Shown: piece by piece, positions 16,252 through 23,907 of the stretch
Numbering within the stretch: the stretch's first letter is position 1
How the letters are laid out: each line of letters opens with the position of its first letter
Notes under the pieces: model-generated
The model's input: only the letters and a program-made list of their open reading frames with translations
Told to the model about the DNA's origin: nothing
Database searches by the model: none
NCBI RefSeq assembly: GCF_015477775.1
Contig: NZ_JADLQO010000015.1
Location: 62,001 to 126,000 of the forward strand
DNA: 64,000 nt
DNA from: Nocardia abscessus
Lineage (GTDB): Bacteria > Actinomycetota > Actinomycetes > Mycobacteriales > Mycobacteriaceae
Direction of reading: 5' to 3'
Program-made: the position numbers and the translations under genes

Positions 16252-16399
16252 CTCGGGTGCGGTGCACCCCATTCACCTCGGGTGCGGTGCACCCCATTCA
16301 CCTCGGGTGCGGTGCACCCCATTCACCTCGGGTGCGGTGCACCCCATTCACCTCGGGTGCGGTGCACCCCATTCACCTCGGGTGCGGTGCACCCCATTC
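16252..16399. repeat. Tandem array of a 25-bp unit, 5.9 copies
   Basis: Five exact 25-bp copies start at 16252, 16277, 16302, 16327 and 16352. A sixth (16377-16399) breaks off two bases early. Each unit holds GGGTGC-GGT-GCACCC, a 6-bp hairpin that also contains the palindrome GGTGCACC, followed by CCATTCAC. The copies are identical, so the array is young or kept homogeneous. It sits between the start of the DUF2334 gene (minus) and the TY-Chap gene (plus), about 90 bp upstream of the former. It is not a CRISPR array, since there are no spacers. Operator cluster or plain minisatellite are both possible. Confidence 0.95.
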
Positions 16400-16415
16400 C
16401 GGCGCGTCCAGCCGG

Positions 16416-16556
16416 TCACCAGATATCCGCCCAGGCCGGTCGCACCGGCAGATCGAACGCCGCGGTGCGCCCGCGCGCCGGCATCGGCACCGAGGCGCCC
16501 TCCGGAAACCGGGCCTGCAACGACGCCGCCCGTCCCCGGCGGAACTCCGAGAACAC
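16416..16556 (-). CDS. Possible 46-residue ORF or gene remnant
   Basis: From GTG 16556 with AAGGAG just upstream, this frame codes a proline/arginine-rich 46-residue peptide containing FSEFRRGRAASLQARFPEG and ending FDLPVRPAWADIW. Its codon bias is gene-like and the frame remains open upstream. It stops next to the tandem repeat. I recognise no family. It may be a short real gene, the 3' end of a decayed gene, or chance. Confidence 0.25.
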   Translation of the reverse strand: MFSEFRRGRAASLQARFPEGASVPMPARGRTAAFDLPVRPAWADIW

Positions 16557-16951
16557 GAACTCCTTCCGAGAGCGAGACGAAACCATCCTGCGATTCGAAG
16601 CGCGAACCCGGACCCTACAGCGCGCCCACTCAACCCTCGGGCTTTGGCATCTCGGTATCTGTCGAGAGGAACTGGCCGGAATCACAGCGGAATTCGACGC
16701 ACGTCGCGACGCCGTGCATCCGAGGAAATGCATCTTCGGGATCGCTTCGGCGACGAAGGCAAGTCGAGACTGCTCAGGAAGAGCATTACGGGGACGAGAA
16801 GCCGCAGGTCGGAGCGGTTCTGCACAGATGAGACGCGGGATATGGCAAACGGCTATGACTCGGGTGAACCGGGCGGCGGCGCAACGAATTTCGTCTGGTG
16901 TCCCGGGCCGGTCGGCGTATGATCAGGCCAGTGCCGATACCCGGGGGAAGA
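16557..16951. other. Intergenic region without recognised gene
   Basis: About 395 bp before the TY-Chap gene. It is somewhat lower in GC than its neighbours. No conserved ORF, RNA or repeat was recognised. Confidence 0.4.
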
Positions 16952-17395
16952 ATGAGCGAGCCGGCTACCGCGGACTGGGAACAGTTCGTGCAAGCGCTGG
17001 CGCATTGTCTTTCAGAGCTGCCATCCCGGGCGACTCTCATCATCGCCGCACCCGGAAATCGCTATGTCCAATTTGTCCAATACGACATCAAATTGTCCGC
17101 TGAACTGGCGGGGAACCATTACCTGAGCAACCCGATCCCGGAGCCCGCCGCGCAGGAGTTGCGCACACTGGGCTGGCATGAGCCCGCGGTGCGGCGCGAT
17201 GCGGACAACTGGACCAGGACCCTCTTCTGGCCCATCGCGCCGAACAGTCTGGTCGAGTTCGCGCGCTCGGTCGCCGTCGGCCTGCGCGACGCCCTCGGTG
17301 TGGCCGCGCCGGTCGAGTTGCGCGCGATGGGCTGGACCGAGGCGTCGGGTGACCTGGATCTCACCGTGCTCGGCCCGATCGCCCGCCGCGGGTAG
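16952..17395 (+). CDS. TY-Chap (YbjN/CesT-like) domain protein
   Basis: 147 residues from ATG 16952 behind GGGGGAAG (16943-16950). The sequence WEQFVQALAHCLSELPSRAT, then RYVQFVQYDIKLSAELAGNH, TLGWHEPAVRRDADNWTRTL and a final helix resembles the N-terminal TY-Chap domain found in actinobacteria, which is related to YbjN and type III secretion chaperones. Such proteins are thought to bind peptides or partner proteins in the cytosol. The assignment is by pattern only. It lies 62 bp upstream of the DUF4191 gene on the same strand, but the latter has its own promoter element. Confidence 0.55.
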   Translation: MSEPATADWEQFVQALAHCLSELPSRATLIIAAPGNRYVQFVQYDIKLSAELAGNHYLSNPIPEPAAQELRTLGWHEPAVRRDADNWTRTLFWPIAPNSLVEFARSVAVGLRDALGVAAPVELRAMGWTEASGDLDLTVLGPIARRG

Positions 17396-17444
17396 CGCCG
17401 CCGTCGGCCGCTGTCCCACGGCATAGCCGCGACTACCTGGGCAC

Positions 17445-17450
17445 TATTCT
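17445..17450 (+). promoter_or_regulatory. -10 element (TATTCT), leaderless
   Basis: TATTCT ends seven bases before the ATG at 17458. The transcript probably starts at the ATG of the DUF4191 gene. Confidence 0.5.
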
Positions 17451-17457
17451 GAGAGAC

Positions 17458-18192
17458 ATGGCAGCAGGCAAGCCCACCAAGGAAGCGAAGGCCGCGGCGA
17501 AAGCGGCCCGCAAGCAGCAGTCGAGAGAACGCCGCAAACAGCTGTGGCAGGCGTTCCAGATGCAGCGCAAGGAAGACAAGCTGCTGCTGCCGCTGATGAT
17601 CGGCGCGTTGGTCGGCATCACCGCCGTCTTCGTCGTGATCGGCTTGATCTTCGGGCTGACCCTGTTCCTCGTCCCGCTGGGCGTGGTGCTCGGCGCGCTG
17701 GTGGCGTTCATCATCTTCGGGCGGCGGGTGCAGAAGAGCGTCTACCGCAAGGCCGAGGGCCAGGCGGGCGCCGCGGCCTGGGTGCTGGACAACCTCCAGG
17801 GCAAGTGGCGGGTGAGCAACGGCATCGCCGCGACCACGCAGTTGGACGCGGTGCACCGGGTGATCGGCCTGCCCGGCGTGGTCCTGGTCGCCGAAGGCTC
17901 CCCCCAGCGGGTCAAGTCGCTGCTCGCCCAGGAGAAGAAGCGCACGGCCCGGTTGATCGGCGACACCCCGATCTACGACGTCGTCATCGGCAACGACGAA
18001 GGCCAGGTTCCGCTCAAGGATTTGCAGCGCTACCTCACCAAGCTGCCGCGCAACATCGACACCAAGCGGATCGATCTCATCGAAGGCAGGCTGGCAGCGC
18101 TCAGCGCGCGCGGCGGGCCCGCCCTGCCGAAGGGGCCGATGCCCGCGGGCGCGAAGATGCGCGGCGTGCAGCGGACCATCCGCCGCCGCTGA
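17458..18192 (+). CDS. DUF4191 membrane protein (Rv2219-like)
   Basis: 244 residues. The N-terminus is lysine/arginine/alanine-rich and helical (KEAKAAAKAARKQQSRERRK). Two adjacent membrane helices follow at about residues 45-65 and 68-85 (LMIGALVGITAVFVVIGLIF and LFLVPLGVVLGALVAFIIFG). A cytosolic domain then carries VHRVIGLPGVVLVAEGSPQR and TPIYDVVIGNDEGQVPLKDL. This is the family encoded beside lipA and glnA1 in mycobacteria (Rv2219). Function unknown. Start at ATG 17458 is supported by the -10 seven bases upstream. Confidence 0.85.
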   Translation: MAAGKPTKEAKAAAKAARKQQSRERRKQLWQAFQMQRKEDKLLLPLMIGALVGITAVFVVIGLIFGLTLFLVPLGVVLGALVAFIIFGRRVQKSVYRKAEGQAGAAAWVLDNLQGKWRVSNGIAATTQLDAVHRVIGLPGVVLVAEGSPQRVKSLLAQEKKRTARLIGDTPIYDVVIGNDEGQVPLKDLQRYLTKLPRNIDTKRIDLIEGRLAALSARGGPALPKGPMPAGAKMRGVQRTIRRR

Positions 18193-18258
18193 CCGGCTCC
18201 TCGCACGTGCTCTAGCTACCGGCGCGACGCTCGACGGCGCGCGTGTCCGGATGCCGCG

Positions 18259-18630
18259 TCACTTGCGGGCGAGCAGCCAGACGACCCGGTCGTAGGCGAG
18301 CACGTGATAGACGATCACCAGCACCGCGAGCGCCAAACCCCAGTGCGGCAGGCCGGCCGACTGCAGCGCGAGCGCCCCGCCGCCGAGCACCGAGAGTTCG
18401 ATCACCAGGCGCGCCGAGCCGGACACGGCGACCCTGGGCTGCCCGTTGCGGCTCGGGTCGCCGGGCACCGAGAAAGCGCCCCATACGACTGCCGCGATTA
18501 CCGGCAGCGCCACCACCAGCAGAAACTTCCACGGCCCTTCGAACGCGCGCCAGCCGAAGACGCCGAAGGAAGCGACAGCAACGAGCTCGAGCAGAAAACG
18601 GACGACGAGCATCACCGGATTCAACGACAC
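18259..18630 (-). CDS. YrdB-family (DUF2568) membrane protein
   Basis: 123 residues starting at GTG 18630, with four hydrophobic helices: VMLVVRFLLELVAVASFGVF, FLLVVALPVIAAVVWGAF, a glycine-rich helix with LVIELSVLGGGALAL, and LALAVLVIVYHVLA. The central WGAFSVPGDPSR turn is characteristic of YrdB proteins. A TAGGCT hexamer six bases before the GTG indicates a leaderless transcript. It is an inner-membrane protein of unknown function. Confidence 0.8.
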   Translation of the reverse strand: MSLNPVMLVVRFLLELVAVASFGVFGWRAFEGPWKFLLVVALPVIAAVVWGAFSVPGDPSRNGQPRVAVSGSARLVIELSVLGGGALALQSAGLPHWGLALAVLVIVYHVLAYDRVVWLLARK

Positions 18631-18636
18631 CGGCGC

Positions 18637-18642
18637 AGCCTA
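18637..18642 (-). promoter_or_regulatory. -10 element (TAGGCT), leaderless
   Basis: On the minus strand TAGGCT ends six bases before the GTG start at 18630 of the YrdB gene. Confidence 0.5.
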
Positions 18643-18684
18643 GTGGGGTGACCCGGCGGCCGGCGGGCTCGATGCCGGGGCGGC

Positions 18685-19140
18685 TCAGCGCGAATGCACC
18701 AGTGCGGTGCCGGTCGCACGATCGTGCATTCCGCGACCGTCGGCGTCGGTGAACAGCGCGGGCACCACGAACAGCAGCAGCACCTGTCTGGCCAGCGCGC
18801 GGACGAAGCCGACCGGCACCGGCTCGTCGATGCGGACCGTGCGCAGCCGCAGGAAGTACTGCCCCGGGGTGAAGCCGAACAGGGTCACCGCGCCGACTCC
18901 GATGACGAACCAGATCAGCAGCGTCAGGCTCGACGCCGAGGTGCTGCGCGCGATGAGCGCCGCGATGCCGAGCGCGATCATCCAGTCCACGAAGAGGGCG
19001 GCGATCCGGCGACCCATGCCTGCCAGCGAGCCCGCTCCCGTCTTCGGGAGGCCGAGGTGCTCACCGGGGAACTCGGGAGTTGCCGGGCCGCCGGAGTCTG
19101 CCGGGGGTCCGGAGAGCCAGGAGCCGGTGATGCGTGCCAT
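18685..19140 (-). CDS. RDD-family membrane protein (Rv2219A-like)
   Basis: 151 residues from ATG 19140. A polar proline/glycine-rich N-terminus of about 40 residues is followed by the RDD domain: LAGMGRRIAALFVDWMIALG (the arginine and aspartate that name the family), a second helix LTLLIWFVIGVGAVTLFGFT, the TPGQYFLRLRTVRID linker and a last hydrophobic stretch with RQVLLLFVVPALF and DRATGT. The family is found next to glnA1 in mycobacteria. It is divergent from glnA1. The TATTCT seven bases before the ATG points to a leaderless transcript. Confidence 0.85.
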   Translation of the reverse strand: MARITGSWLSGPPADSGGPATPEFPGEHLGLPKTGAGSLAGMGRRIAALFVDWMIALGIAALIARSTSASSLTLLIWFVIGVGAVTLFGFTPGQYFLRLRTVRIDEPVPVGFVRALARQVLLLFVVPALFTDADGRGMHDRATGTALVHSR

Positions 19141-19147
19141 GCACCCA

Positions 19148-19153
19148 AGAATA
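19148..19153 (-). promoter_or_regulatory. -10 element (TATTCT), leaderless
   Basis: Minus-strand TATTCT ends seven bases upstream of the RDD gene's ATG at 19140. Confidence 0.5.
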
Positions 19154-19278
19154 GGCGCGCCCGGACGGGCGTCCGGTACCGCATAAGCGGAGTTCAGCGT
19201 CGGCGCGCGCCGCGGCGGGGGCAGGACTACCATGCATTTCGAGTCCGGGTGGTCAGCACCACGCTGCCAGACGCACGT

Positions 19279-19316
19279 GTAACACCGGCGAAACACAGCC
19301 TTGACTGCAGGGAAAC
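19279..19316 (+). promoter_or_regulatory. Double GlnR box upstream of glnA1
   Basis: The sequence reads GTAAC-n6-GAAAC-n6-TTGAC-n6-GAAAC, with all spacers exactly six bases. It matches the actinobacterial GlnR consensus of alternating a and b half-sites (gTnAC-n6-GaAAC, twice). The second a-site, TTGACT at 19301-19306, could also serve as a -35 hexamer. The site lies 77 bp before the glnA1 start. GlnR control of glnA is established in Streptomyces and mycobacteria; here binding is inferred from the sequence. Confidence 0.8.
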
Positions 19317-19392
19317 ACGGCATCCATAGCGTCTGGTCGCGACGAACCCATGCAAGCGACACTGGCTGGGAACCGATCCGTAAGGAGAACAA

Positions 19393-20829
19393 GTGACGTT
19401 CAGCACGGCCGACGAGGTCATCAAATTCATCGCTGATGAGGACATCGAGTACGTCGACATCCGGTTCAGCGACCTGCCCGGTGTGCAGCAGCACTTCTCG
19501 ATCCCCGGGAAGGCTTTCACCACCGACCTCGCCGAGGAAGGGCTAGCGTTCGACGGCTCCTCCGTTCGTGGGTTCCAGTCCATCGACGAGTCGGACATGC
19601 TGCTGCTGCCCGACTTCTCCACCGCGCGCGTGGACCCGTTCCGCGCCGCCAAGACGCTGAACCTGAACTTCTTCGTGCACGACCCGTTCACCCGGGAGGC
19701 CTACAGCCGCGACCCGCGCAACATCGCGCGCAAGGCGGAGGAGTACCTGCGCTCCACCGGTATCGCCGACACCGCGTACTTCGGCGCCGAGGCGGAGTTC
19801 TACATCTTCGACTCGATCCGCTACGACTCGGCCATGAACGGCGCCTTCTACGAGATCGAATCGGTCTCGGGCTCCTGGAACACCGGTGCCGAGTTCAACC
19901 CGGACGGCACTCTCAACCGTGGCTACAAGGTGCGCAACAAGGGCGGTTACTTCCCCGTCGCGCCCTACGACCACTACGTCGACCTGCGTGACAAGATCGC
20001 GACCAACCTGCAGAACGCGGGCTTCGAGCTCGAGCGCGGCCACCACGAGGTCGGCACCGCCGGTCAGGCCGAGATCAACTACCGGTTCAACACCCTGCTC
20101 GGTGCGGCCGACGACCTGCAGCTGTTCAAGTACATCGTGAAGAACACCGCGTGGGCCGAGGGCAAGACCGTCACCTTCATGCCGAAGCCCCTCTTCGGTG
20201 ACAACGGCTCGGGCATGCACGCCCACCAGTCGCTGTGGAAGGACGGCAAGCCGCTGTTCCACGACGAGGCCGGCTACGGTGGCCTGTCCGATATCGCCCG
20301 CCACTACATCGGCGGCATCCTGCACCACGCGCCCTCGCTGCTGGCGTTCACCAACCCGACCGTGAACTCCTACCACCGTCTGGTGCCGGGCTACGAGGCC
20401 CCCATCAACCTGGTGTACTCGCAGCGCAACCGCTCCGCCGCGGTCCGCATCCCGGTCACCGGCAACAATCCGAAGGCCAAGCGCATCGAGTTCCGCGCAC
20501 CGGACTCTTCGGGCAACCCGTACCTGGCCTTCGCCGCCATGCTGATGGCCGGCCTGGACGGCATCAAGAAGAAGATCGAGCCGCTGGCCCCCGTCGACAA
20601 GGACCTCTACGAGCTCCCGCCGGAGGAGGCCAAGAACATCCCGCAGGCCCCCACCAGCCTGGCGTCGGTCATCGACCGCCTCGAGCAGGACCACGACTAC
20701 CTCACCGAAGGCAACGTCTTCACCGAGGACCTCATCGAGACCTGGATCACCCTCAAGCGCGAGGGCGAGATCGCGCCGGTGAACCTGCGGCCGCACCCGT
20801 ACGAGTTCGAGCTGTACTTCGACGTGTAA
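19393..20829 (+). CDS. glnA: Type I glutamine synthetase
   Basis: 478 residues from GTG 19393 with AAGGAG five bases upstream. It makes glutamine from glutamate, ammonia and ATP as a cytosolic dodecamer. The beta-Grasp N-domain contains DIRFSDLPGVQQHFSIPG and FDGSSVRGFQSIDESDM. Catalytic motifs include FGAEAEFYIFD, GHHEVGTAGQAEINYRF, NGSGMHAHQSLWKDGKPLF and PGYEAPINLVYSQRNRSAAV. The adenylylation tyrosine is Tyr406 in DKDLYELPPEE, so the enzyme is of the GlnE-regulated beta subgroup like mycobacterial GlnA1. The double GlnR box upstream indicates nitrogen control. Confidence 0.98.
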   Translation: MTFSTADEVIKFIADEDIEYVDIRFSDLPGVQQHFSIPGKAFTTDLAEEGLAFDGSSVRGFQSIDESDMLLLPDFSTARVDPFRAAKTLNLNFFVHDPFTREAYSRDPRNIARKAEEYLRSTGIADTAYFGAEAEFYIFDSIRYDSAMNGAFYEIESVSGSWNTGAEFNPDGTLNRGYKVRNKGGYFPVAPYDHYVDLRDKIATNLQNAGFELERGHHEVGTAGQAEINYRFNTLLGAADDLQLFKYIVKNTAWAEGKTVTFMPKPLFGDNGSGMHAHQSLWKDGKPLFHDEAGYGGLSDIARHYIGGILHHAPSLLAFTNPTVNSYHRLVPGYEAPINLVYSQRNRSAAVRIPVTGNNPKAKRIEFRAPDSSGNPYLAFAAMLMAGLDGIKKKIEPLAPVDKDLYELPPEEAKNIPQAPTSLASVIDRLEQDHDYLTEGNVFTEDLIETWITLKREGEIAPVNLRPHPYEFELYFDV

Positions 20830-20996
20830 GCCTTTCCGGGCTTTCGACCTGCGGCGGAGTATCTGACCAGGGTGCTCCGTTCGCAGTAGGTTCCAGCGAG
20901 TCCATCCGCTCCGCGATCGTTTCACCGATTGCCGGGCGGGTGGACTCGTCTGCGTTCGGGAACAGGAAGCGGGCCGGATCGCATCAAGTCACCGAC

Positions 20997-22019
20997 CTAC
21001 GATGCGGTGCCCCACGTCGGTGTGCCGTAGACGTTGAGTTTGTCGATGCCATGGTCTGCGGAGAAGCCCAGTCCGACCGCCGAGTAGCGCCACGCCGCCC
21101 CACACGCTTCGGCGGCCCCGGCAAGTGCGTCGACCGCATATGGGGTGCCGTAGTGTTCGGATGCGAGTTCGCGCACGAGCCCGTCGAGGTCGGTGCGTTG
21201 CCTAGAGCCAAGGGAAAGCCCGAAACCGGTGCCGCCCGCACCTCGTGAGCAGCAGACGAACCAGTCGTGTCGGTGGAGCTGGGCTGCGTCGATGCCACAC
21301 CGAACGAACTCCGACAGCAGTTCCCACGCGGGATGCCCGAAGTAGCGGGACAGTTTCATCGGCACGGCGACATCGTCGTAGCGCGCCTTCAGGTAGATCT
21401 TGTGGTTCACGTTGCCGTGCGCGTCTACCTCGATCGCGGCGGCAACAGGTGTAATGAGTTTCTCGTGGTCGGGTACCGTTGCCAATCCGGCGAAACCGGG
21501 CCACGCACTGCACAGCCTCTGCAATGCACCCGGCACTATCTTCAGGCCGCCGTATACCTTGAGACGCGCCGCGTACTGTGGCGCTGCGGCATGATGGACA
21601 ACCCCTATCCACGTCGCCGAGCGGTGGCGCGTAGAGACTTCCGAGGGATCTGGATAAAGCGTCGTGACGAACGACTGCAGCATGTCGGCGACGGCCTCAT
21701 CGCCGTTCGGCAACCATGCGACGAGCTCCCGAATCGTGGCGAGCTGAGCGGCGAGGCGAAGGCCGAACCGTGTCTGCTGCGTCGCGGTCTCGGTGATATA
21801 CCTAACGGCCGGAGTGACCTTCCCCCGCCCTCCGCTCACACTGGCTTCGAACGGAATGCCGGAGATCGTCAGCATGCTGGCGCGGTGACCATCCGGCCCG
21901 AGCGCATCCAGCTGTCCTCCACAGGCGCGTTCCAACAGGGTGCGCATGGGCGCTGGGTCATCGCCCAGCGACAATCGTTCGGCCAAGTCGGCCAGAAATT
22001 CTCCGGCAGGTCCAGTCAT
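20997..22019 (-). CDS. ABBA-fold (DMATS-type) aromatic prenyltransferase
   Basis: 340 residues. The pattern is that of ABBA/DMATS prenyltransferases, which transfer a prenyl group from an allylic diphosphate to an aromatic carbon, often of indole. Seen in order: IPFEASVSGG with the aromatic-binding glutamate (Glu58), AVRYITETA with the diphosphate-binding arginine (Arg73), and three strand motifs of K-x-Y type, RLKVYGGL (Lys154/Tyr156), NHKIYLKARYDDVAVPMKLS (Lys207/Tyr209) and LNVYGTPTW (Tyr331). No metal-binding DDxxD motif or membrane helix is present, as expected for this soluble fold. It is divergent from a terpene-cyclase-like gene. Substrate unknown; no NRPS or CDPS is adjacent. Confidence 0.65.
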   Translation of the reverse strand: MTGPAGEFLADLAERLSLGDDPAPMRTLLERACGGQLDALGPDGHRASMLTISGIPFEASVSGGRGKVTPAVRYITETATQQTRFGLRLAAQLATIRELVAWLPNGDEAVADMLQSFVTTLYPDPSEVSTRHRSATWIGVVHHAAAPQYAARLKVYGGLKIVPGALQRLCSAWPGFAGLATVPDHEKLITPVAAAIEVDAHGNVNHKIYLKARYDDVAVPMKLSRYFGHPAWELLSEFVRCGIDAAQLHRHDWFVCCSRGAGGTGFGLSLGSRQRTDLDGLVRELASEHYGTPYAVDALAGAAEACGAAWRYSAVGLGFSADHGIDKLNVYGTPTWGTAS

Positions 22020-22363
22020 CGGGATTGTCAGTATCGTCCGGAGTCGAAGGGGCCCGGTGGTGGCGGATCGAGACTTCTACCCATATCGGCAAACTCTCTC
22101 ATTCCAGCCTGCGCCCTCATTTCCCTCACATTCCCATTGTTGGGAGTAGTGGGCGGATGTGGCGCTGCGGCGCTCGGGCGCGGCTGACGGCTCCTATCAG
22201 CACGGGGGCGGCGTATCGAGTCGTGCGGATGTCCAGAGGCGCCCATCGTCGCCGCCCGGTGGCGGTCTGGTGCTTGTTGCAGCCACGGTCGACCTCGCCT
22301 GTGGCGAGTATCTTTGCGGGATCCAGCCTGTCGGTCGAGGTCTGAGATGGAAAGCAGGGAATC
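22020..22363. other. Divergent promoter region of the prenyltransferase/cyclase pair
   Basis: 344 bp between two divergent starts. It must hold both promoters. No clear operator palindrome or coding sequence was recognised. The stretch nearest the prenyltransferase (about 22080-22150) is relatively AT-rich. Confidence 0.4.
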
Positions 22364-23311
22364 GTGGACACTGATCTCACCAAAGCGGTCGCCGCGGCAT
22401 GCGAGTTCTTGGTGAGACATCAAGACCCCGACGGTCATTGGCGCGACTACGAATTGCCGCCCGGCAGGTCCGAATCTTGGATCACCGGATGTGTGGGTAT
22501 CGCGCTGGATTCAGCCGAGGTGCTCCTCCCGCCCGATTCCAGTCGTACCGGCGCTGTCGGCCGCGCCGTCGCCGCGTTGCGGAACTCGCAACGACCCATC
22601 GGATGGGGATACAACCGGAAAGTTGCGTGCGACGCCGACTCCACGTCATGGGTGGTGCGGCTGATCGCCACACGTGATCGCGAACCATCCGTGGCGCCAA
22701 ATCTCTTTACCGACTACGTAACTTCGACCGGCGGAGTTCGCACCTTCCCGTCGCCCGCGGTCTTCGGTTCCTGGGCAGACGAACACGACGAAGTCGCCCC
22801 GATGGCCGGGCTCGCCCTTCTCGCGCTCGGCGACGAGCGCACAACCGAGACCATCCGGGCGCATACCGTGAGCAGCTACCGGGATCACGGCAGATGGCAC
22901 CCGTTCTGGTGGCGTTCGGAGGCCTACGTGGCAGCCCACAACTTGACGTTTCTGGCGTCTACCGGCGGCATACCGCCTGCGATCGCCGCAGCGGAGCGAG
23001 TGCGCTTGAGCGAAGCCGTCGGCGCGGCGGACGAAAGTTCGCCCGCTGCGCGGGAGTCACCCTTCGACATCGCTCACCGCCTGATCACCGCCGTGCGTCT
23101 GGGTGTGTCCGGGTACGTCGATCTGCTCCGCCGGGCGCTGCTGGCGGCGCAATTGCCAGACGGTGGCTGGCCCGCCTCGCTCGGGCTGCTGGTTCCAGGC
23201 CAGCGGAGTCCGGCCACCGAGATATTCGCCGATGATCGCAGGCTACTCAGCACGGCAATGGCCGTGCAGGCCCTGGTCGACGTCGCAACGGTGAGTCGGT
23301 GGTCGGACTGA
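22364..23311 (+). CDS. Single-domain class II terpene-cyclase/prenyltransferase-repeat protein
   Basis: 315 residues from GTG 22364. It has alpha/alpha-toroid features of the squalene cyclase superfamily: QW motifs of perfect QxxxGxW form at the N-terminus (HQDPDGHW) and the C-terminus (QLPDGGW), and a central DADSTSW (Asp90-x-Asp92) resembling the DxDD/DxDTT acid motif of class II terpene cyclases. At 315 residues it is about half a squalene-hopene cyclase, so it is a one-domain form. There is no signal peptide. The ABBA prenyltransferase encoded divergently suggests that it protonates and cyclises a prenyl chain made or attached by that partner. A purely structural repeat protein is the alternative. 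Confidence 0.6.
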   Translation: MDTDLTKAVAAACEFLVRHQDPDGHWRDYELPPGRSESWITGCVGIALDSAEVLLPPDSSRTGAVGRAVAALRNSQRPIGWGYNRKVACDADSTSWVVRLIATRDREPSVAPNLFTDYVTSTGGVRTFPSPAVFGSWADEHDEVAPMAGLALLALGDERTTETIRAHTVSSYRDHGRWHPFWWRSEAYVAAHNLTFLASTGGIPPAIAAAERVRLSEAVGAADESSPAARESPFDIAHRLITAVRLGVSGYVDLLRRALLAAQLPDGGWPASLGLLVPGQRSPATEIFADDRRLLSTAMAVQALVDVATVSRWSD

Positions 23312-23483
23312 CGGAAGGCGGTCGGCAATCGCACCGACCTCAGGCATCGACAGTGCGCGAGCGCATCTCGCGCAGCGTCGCCAAGACCTACCACGACGGA
23401 TAAGACCGCGTCGGCTGTCGCGCAAGTAGGATCGTCGGTCCGCAGTCCACGCGGACGTTCTGCCAGCGGATGAGTGAGGATCC

Positions 23484-23873
23484 ATGCGAGATATCCACCC
23501 GAACGTACGCGCCGCACTCGGCATGGCGCGGGAGTTGCGGCACCGCATCGCCGAGATGCGCGAACGGTCCGACGAGATCGTTGCGCGGCGACCGTCCCCG
23601 AGCGGCTTGGTCATTCCGGAAGTCGACGCGACCGGACGGCTGCTGGACCTTTATCTGGCGCCCGGAACCTGCGCGCGGTTCGACAATCAAGAGCTGACCG
23701 CCGAAATCATGGCCGCCATCACCGAGAGCGCCGAGGACGCGCGGCGGCAGTATCACATTGCGATGAACAGCACGGGCAATCTGCCCCGGCCGATCGCGGA
23801 TGTCATGCGGGAATGGCGGGCTGGAAATGCGTCGGACCAGCAGGTTCCCAACTTTGGGAAGGCGGAACAATGA
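23484..23873 (+). CDS. YbaB/EbfC-family protein of a T7SS cassette
   Basis: 129 residues. The N-terminal helix ALGMARELRHRIAEMRERSD is followed by strands around VIPEVDATGRLLDLYLAPGT and a long C-terminal helix (LTAEIMAAITESAEDARRQY). This is the YbaB/EbfC fold, which in actinobacterial T7SS loci occurs as EspL-like accessory proteins. The start is ATG 23484 with GAGGA three bases upstream, unusually close. It is 34 bp upstream of the next T7SS gene on the same strand. Its role is probably an accessory or nucleoid-type function in the secretion operon. Confidence 0.7.
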   Translation: MRDIHPNVRAALGMARELRHRIAEMRERSDEIVARRPSPSGLVIPEVDATGRLLDLYLAPGTCARFDNQELTAEIMAAITESAEDARRQYHIAMNSTGNLPRPIADVMREWRAGNASDQQVPNFGKAEQ

Positions 23874-23907
23874 ACCTGAGATAGCTGGCGGGAGGGATCG
23901 ACCGAGC

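Noticed and set aside
16252..16399. CRISPR array
   Set aside because: The copies are directly adjacent with no variable spacers, and no cas genes are nearby.
16207..17103. Open frames that translate the tandem array into repeated GCGAPHSPRV-like peptides
   Set aside because: The 25-bp period rotates the frame each unit, all three plus frames are open only because of the repeat, and no conserved domain follows.
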